This document shows positions 15,616 through 18,603 of a DNA stretch of 18,603 bases, piece by piece. Positions within the stretch are counted from its first letter, which is position 1, and each line of letters opens with the position of its first letter. Source of the DNA: Methanobacteriota archaeon (lineage in GTDB: Archaea > Thermoplasmatota > Poseidoniia > Poseidoniales > Thalassarchaeaceae). The translations under genes were made by a program, and so were the position numbers. The notes under the pieces are model-generated. The model ran no database searches. It was not told where the DNA came from and saw only the letters and a program-made list of their open reading frames with translations. The stretch is from the NCBI GenBank assembly GCA_002683155.1, contig NYST01000006.1, positions 6,060 through 24,662 on the forward strand, in the 5' to 3' direction.

Positions 15616-16548
15616 CTAACGAGGGGAGTCCTTGAAGTTGGGCGTTTCCGGTTCTTTCTTCTTACGGATTATGCGGAATGCGAATAGAGACGTTGCCAGA
15701 GCCGCCCCTAAAATCGAAATCGTTGTCGGCAACTGGGAGTTTTCATTGGGACTCGGGGTTTCTTCTGGAATAATGAAATTGACCAAGTACATGTGAGTCC
15801 AGTTCTTTCCCGTAATCCAGAAACTATCTGAATTCCGATCAAATGCAATCCCATTCAATACCTCCTCTGGACCATCCCCCTGAGTAGAAGTTATTGCCAA
15901 TGGGGATGAGAAAAAATCCACCTTACCCGAAGAGGCTGAGATTCTCAGTATCGTGTCATCCATCCAAATATTTGCATATATCTTGTCGCCCACACATTCT
16001 AATTCATTTAGATTAGAAACTTGCTCTCCATCCCAAGTTACCACCTTGGTATATTCTATTTCAAAATTTACTGGATCTCGAAATGAAAGTTCGGAAGTCC
16101 CATTGGACGTCACAAAATGCTCACCATTGTAGCAAATCCCCCAGCCCTCGCCTTGGAAACTGAAATTCCCAATAATACTAAGATTTGAGATATCAAATTC
16201 CAAAACCACCCCTTCCCTCCAAGTGAGCATGAAGATTGATTCCCCCTTTACTGTGATTCCTTCTCCGAAGTAGGAGTCTTGAATCTCGGTCTGCCTAATT
16301 ATTTCCCCATTATTAGAGTCGACCTCGCTAATCCTGGAATGGCCATAAAGGCCCGAACTCTCGAAAATCGAGCTCCCGAGCATTTCAAGTCCCTGGGTGA
16401 ATGAAGACTGATTGTGAGGAATTGTACTCACTATCTCGATATCCCTCTCTTCGGCATTTTGGTCACCTCCAGATGCCAATGATGGAGAGGAGAGAAGAAT
16501 TAGGAGCACGGTGATGGGAACGATTGATGGCCCCGTCCCCCTGCCCAT
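15616..16548 (-). CDS. Membrane-anchored glutaminyl-peptide cyclotransferase (glutaminyl cyclase, plant/bacterial beta-propeller type)
   Basis: A 310-residue protein from ATG 16548. A signal peptide (about 1-26) leads into the beta-propeller of the papaya-type glutamine cyclotransferase family: F50-TQGL, E63-SSGLYG, GEGI, WGICYNG, NGTSEL-x-FRDP, LNELE-x-V-x4-YANIW and VLNGIAFD-x6-FWITGKNW. A C-terminal helix (275-294) followed by RKKK anchors it with the enzyme outside. It converts N-terminal Gln to pyroglutamate, which protects exported proteins from aminopeptidases. The frame stays open upstream to 16941, but that stretch is the antisense of the divergent protease gene. ATG 16548 is chosen because a TATA box centred at 16575 predicts transcription starting right there; ATG 16566 would add six residues. 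Confidence 0.88.
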   Translation of the reverse strand: MGRGTGPSIVPITVLLILLSSPSLASGGDQNAEERDIEIVSTIPHNQSSFTQGLEMLGSSIFESSGLYGHSRISEVDSNNGEIIRQTEIQDSYFGEGITVKGESIFMLTWREGVVLEFDISNLSIIGNFSFQGEGWGICYNGEHFVTSNGTSELSFRDPVNFEIEYTKVVTWDGEQVSNLNELECVGDKIYANIWMDDTILRISASSGKVDFFSSPLAITSTQGDGPEEVLNGIAFDRNSDSFWITGKNWTHMYLVNFIIPEETPSPNENSQLPTTISILGAALATSLFAFRIIRKKKEPETPNFKDSPR

Positions 16549-16571
16549 GTACGAACGATGCTCCATCGATG

Positions 16572-16579
16572 TTAAAATA
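16572..16579. promoter_or_regulatory. Shared TATA box between the glutaminyl cyclase and the right-edge protease-like gene
   Basis: TTAAAATA (TATTTTAA on minus) is a good TATA box in both directions. On minus its centre is 27 nt from ATG 16548, predicting a leaderless message. On plus it predicts a start near 16602, leaving a leader of about 20 nt with GAGGT (16613-16617) before ATG 16622. Confidence 0.6.
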
Positions 16580-16621
16580 CGTCCTCGAGCAGTTTGTAGC
16601 AGATTGGCGAACGAGGTACTA

Positions 16622-18603
16622 ATGATGGGTGGTGTTTCGGAAATCGGGACCTCTAGAAGAGTGGCACTGACGGCATTATCACTACTTGTGATTTTCATCT
16701 CCCCAATGTTTTCACAAATGGGTTTAGCAAGCACAGGGGGGCAACCAAGAAACTGCCTGAATACTTGGTCGATGGACGATACTGACAACATGACAACAAA
16801 TGACGGGACATTTGCCGTCACTGTTGAGAAAATCTCTTCCAACGCGGCTATTTTTGTTGAAGACGGACAGATTGTCTCATCTACAGTTCTAAATGACATT
16901 GTGTCAAACTGGGAGTCAATCATTTTCCCATCAACAACCAACTATTTTGGGACTCCTCCGGACATTGATGACAATTGCCAGATAGAAATAGCGATTCTGT
17001 CCATAGATGGACCGGGGGGAGAAGAGGGATATTTTGAGGCCGGGGTTTCACCCCTACGTGAGGCTTTATTTCTAGACATAGATGACCTCTCGGAAAGGAA
17101 TCGAGTTTTGGCACATGAGTTTGGTCAGTTGATCCATCAGAATAAAGATCCCTTCGAATACATCTGGGTAGATGAGGGGGCTGCTAGTCTTTCTGAGTTC
17201 ATTAACTTCGGAGAGTCGGCGGAGTTAGAAGCGGAAGCGAATTCGTGGACTTTGAACTCAAGTACAAGCTTGAGATGGTGGGACGGCAGGGATTCTGATG
17301 CTGGGTCAAGTTTCCTATTTTTGTCATATTTAGCGGACAAACTGGGTGGTTCTTCGGCGATCCGGCAGTTGGTTTCGAATCCCTCACTGGGTGGGAACGG
17401 GGTCGAGAGCCTAGCTAGAAGCCCGGGTCCCGGATCAACCCCCGTAGGAAAAACGATGAGTGAAATCTTTGCAAACTTTAGCGCAGCTGTCACTCTTGAT
17501 AGTGCCCAGGGCGCATTTGGATTCTCAGATCTAGATCTTTTAGAAGATTGCTCGGATGGAGGGTTCTGCAGGAGTGCTATCAGCGCAGAAAACGATCAGT
17601 GGTCAGAGGCATGGCAATCTCCAGGCCATACTATTGAAGGATGGGGGCTCAGGTCATTCAGATTCACGCAAGGTGATGGTTTTCCATTAAGCATCATGGT
17701 TCAACCAGACAGATTCGGTTTTGAAGGGGCTGTTCTTTCAAAGGAGGAGGGTTCTGGAACTTGGACTATGGAAAACCTGAGGATCGATGCAAACGATGGA
17801 AGGGGGACTGGTTTAGTTCCGGGTTTTGGGAATGCTACCTCAGAGGTTTTGCTCCTAGTGTGGTTCAATTCCCTCTTCGATGACTGTGATTTCGACTTTG
17901 CAAATTGTGGAGTTCTTTCTGGAGGGAGTTATCCTTCCGGGTCATTTACGGTAAGCGCCAGCCAAGTCACAAGCCCTGCCGAGGTATCGATAGACTCAAT
18001 ATCTGGATTTGATCGTGATGGGGACTTCCTGGATGATAGCGTAGAAATTGGAATTAGAGTCAGTTCGAGTGCATTTTCAGAGTCTTTGTCGGTAGAATTC
18101 TCAGCCTTCACCAACAACTCACTACATGATACTGCGGAATTCACGATTTCAGTAGGCAACTCTGATCCGGAAGTAATGTCAGTCTGGTTTACTCCTCCCT
18201 TTACCGGCGATTGGGCCTTTACGACAAAGATCAGGGATATCGCGGGAGAACTGCAGGACATTGCACAATCACTTCCTGAGCAGATTTCAAACATGAAACC
18301 CGTTGGTTCCGGATCAATCTCATCAAATGAAACTCAGACATGGTCGAATTCGTACATCTTTGGTGGGGGTTATGACTCGTGGGGATTCGGGTTCCAAAAC
18401 GGTTCTTTCGGCCACAATGAGACTCCGCAATCGTACATCTGGGACTTGGGTGATGGAAACTCTTCAAGTTTGAAGAATCCAGTTCATTACTTCACGGAAG
18501 AGGGCGATTACTTGATCACACTAATCGTCAGAGACCAAGGGGGTTTCTTTTCTGAAGTTATTTCATGGGATATCACCGTAAATGACACCTCTGAGCCAAT
18601 TCC
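16622..18603 (+). CDS. Large exported metallopeptidase-like protein with PKD domain (partial, runs off the right edge)
   Basis: The frame is open from ATG 16622 to the window end, 660 residues without a stop. Residues 1-36 are a signal peptide. The N-terminal half looks like an M30-type zinc peptidase: VLAHEFGQLIH (162-172) followed by WVDEGAASLSEF (182-193), with E185 as the usual third ligand. The motif reads H165-E-F-G-Q169, so the second zinc His of HExxH is Gln; His172 is three residues on. Residues 464-471 (DRDGDFLD) form a calcium-type loop. Residues about 596-656 form a PKD domain (YIWDLGDGN, then NPVHYFTEEGDY). It is secreted or surface-bound and acts on, or only binds, protein. An SD (GAGGT) lies 4 nt before ATG 16622 and 7 nt before ATG 16625, so either may start. 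The C-terminus is beyond the window. Confidence 0.85.
   Translation, partial: MMGGVSEIGTSRRVALTALSLLVIFISPMFSQMGLASTGGQPRNCLNTWSMDDTDNMTTNDGTFAVTVEKISSNAAIFVEDGQIVSSTVLNDIVSNWESIIFPSTTNYFGTPPDIDDNCQIEIAILSIDGPGGEEGYFEAGVSPLREALFLDIDDLSERNRVLAHEFGQLIHQNKDPFEYIWVDEGAASLSEFINFGESAELEAEANSWTLNSSTSLRWWDGRDSDAGSSFLFLSYLADKLGGSSAIRQLVSNPSLGGNGVESLARSPGPGSTPVGKTMSEIFANFSAAVTLDSAQGAFGFSDLDLLEDCSDGGFCRSAISAENDQWSEAWQSPGHTIEGWGLRSFRFTQGDGFPLSIMVQPDRFGFEGAVLSKEEGSGTWTMENLRIDANDGRGTGLVPGFGNATSEVLLLVWFNSLFDDCDFDFANCGVLSGGSYPSGSFTVSASQVTSPAEVSIDSISGFDRDGDFLDDSVEIGIRVSSSAFSESLSVEFSAFTNNSLHDTAEFTISVGNSDPEVMSVWFTPPFTGDWAFTTKIRDIAGELQDIAQSLPEQISNMKPVGSGSISSNETQTWSNSYIFGGGYDSWGFGFQNGSFGHNETPQSYIWDLGDGNSSSLKNPVHYFTEEGDYLITLIVRDQGGFFSEVISWDITVNDTSEPI

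Noticed and set aside
16567..16941. N-terminal extension of the glutaminyl cyclase frame (125 or more extra residues)
   Set aside because: It is antisense to the divergent protease-like gene, and it would place the signal peptide in the middle of the protein. The TATA position supports a start at 16548.

Overview
The window looks archaeal, most likely a planktonic marine euryarchaeon of the Marine Group II (Poseidoniales) type. This is an inference from three things: very long exported proteins with subtilase, CARDB and PKD modules; TATA-like boxes about 26-28 bases upstream of start codons, including several with no leader; and heavy use of AGA/AGG for arginine. No rRNA, marker gene or database comparison was available. 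Coding density is very high, and I see no tRNA, rRNA, CRISPR array or mobile element.

Layout, left to right. (1) 1-1870, minus strand: cytochrome c maturation genes, namely a fused CcmA-CcmB heme ABC transporter followed by ccmC, which runs off the left edge. (2) 1927-2970, plus: a rhomboid protease with a cytoplasmic zinc-ribbon tail. (3) 3039-8636, plus: a 1652-residue exported, membrane-anchored subtilase that also ends in a cytoplasmic zinc ribbon, followed at a 9-nt gap by a Maf-type nucleotide pyrophosphatase. (4) 8633-9124, minus: an Nfu-type Fe-S carrier, divergent from (5) 9220-12679, plus: sufC-sufB-sufD and a 52-residue cysteine-rich ORF right behind sufD. (6) 12758-13513, plus: a DUF2085 membrane protein with its own TATA box. 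(7) 16548-13516, minus: a three-gene unit of membrane-anchored glutaminyl cyclase, a membrane protein with a carboxypeptidase-regulatory-like domain, and a thymidylate-kinase-like protein with a long unknown C-terminus. (8) 16622-18603, plus: a large exported metallopeptidase-like protein with a PKD domain, open at the right edge, whose zinc motif reads HEFGQ instead of HExxH.

Two themes emerge. One is metal-cofactor assembly: heme delivery (Ccm) and Fe-S assembly (Nfu, SufBCD and the Cys-rich ORF). The other is processing of exported proteins: rhomboid, subtilase, glutaminyl cyclase and the metallopeptidase-like protein. Gene control looks compact. Three plus-strand gene junctions have the same design, in which TGAGGT is at once the stop codon and the ribosome-binding site, with the next start 9 nt after the stop. 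Two or three divergent gene pairs appear to share one central AT-rich element that could act as a TATA box in both directions.

The most novel items are the Cys-rich ORF behind sufD, the substituted zinc motif of the right-edge protein, the substituted and extended thymidylate kinase, the CcmA-CcmB fusion, and the 19-nt palindrome ending on the subtilase start codon.
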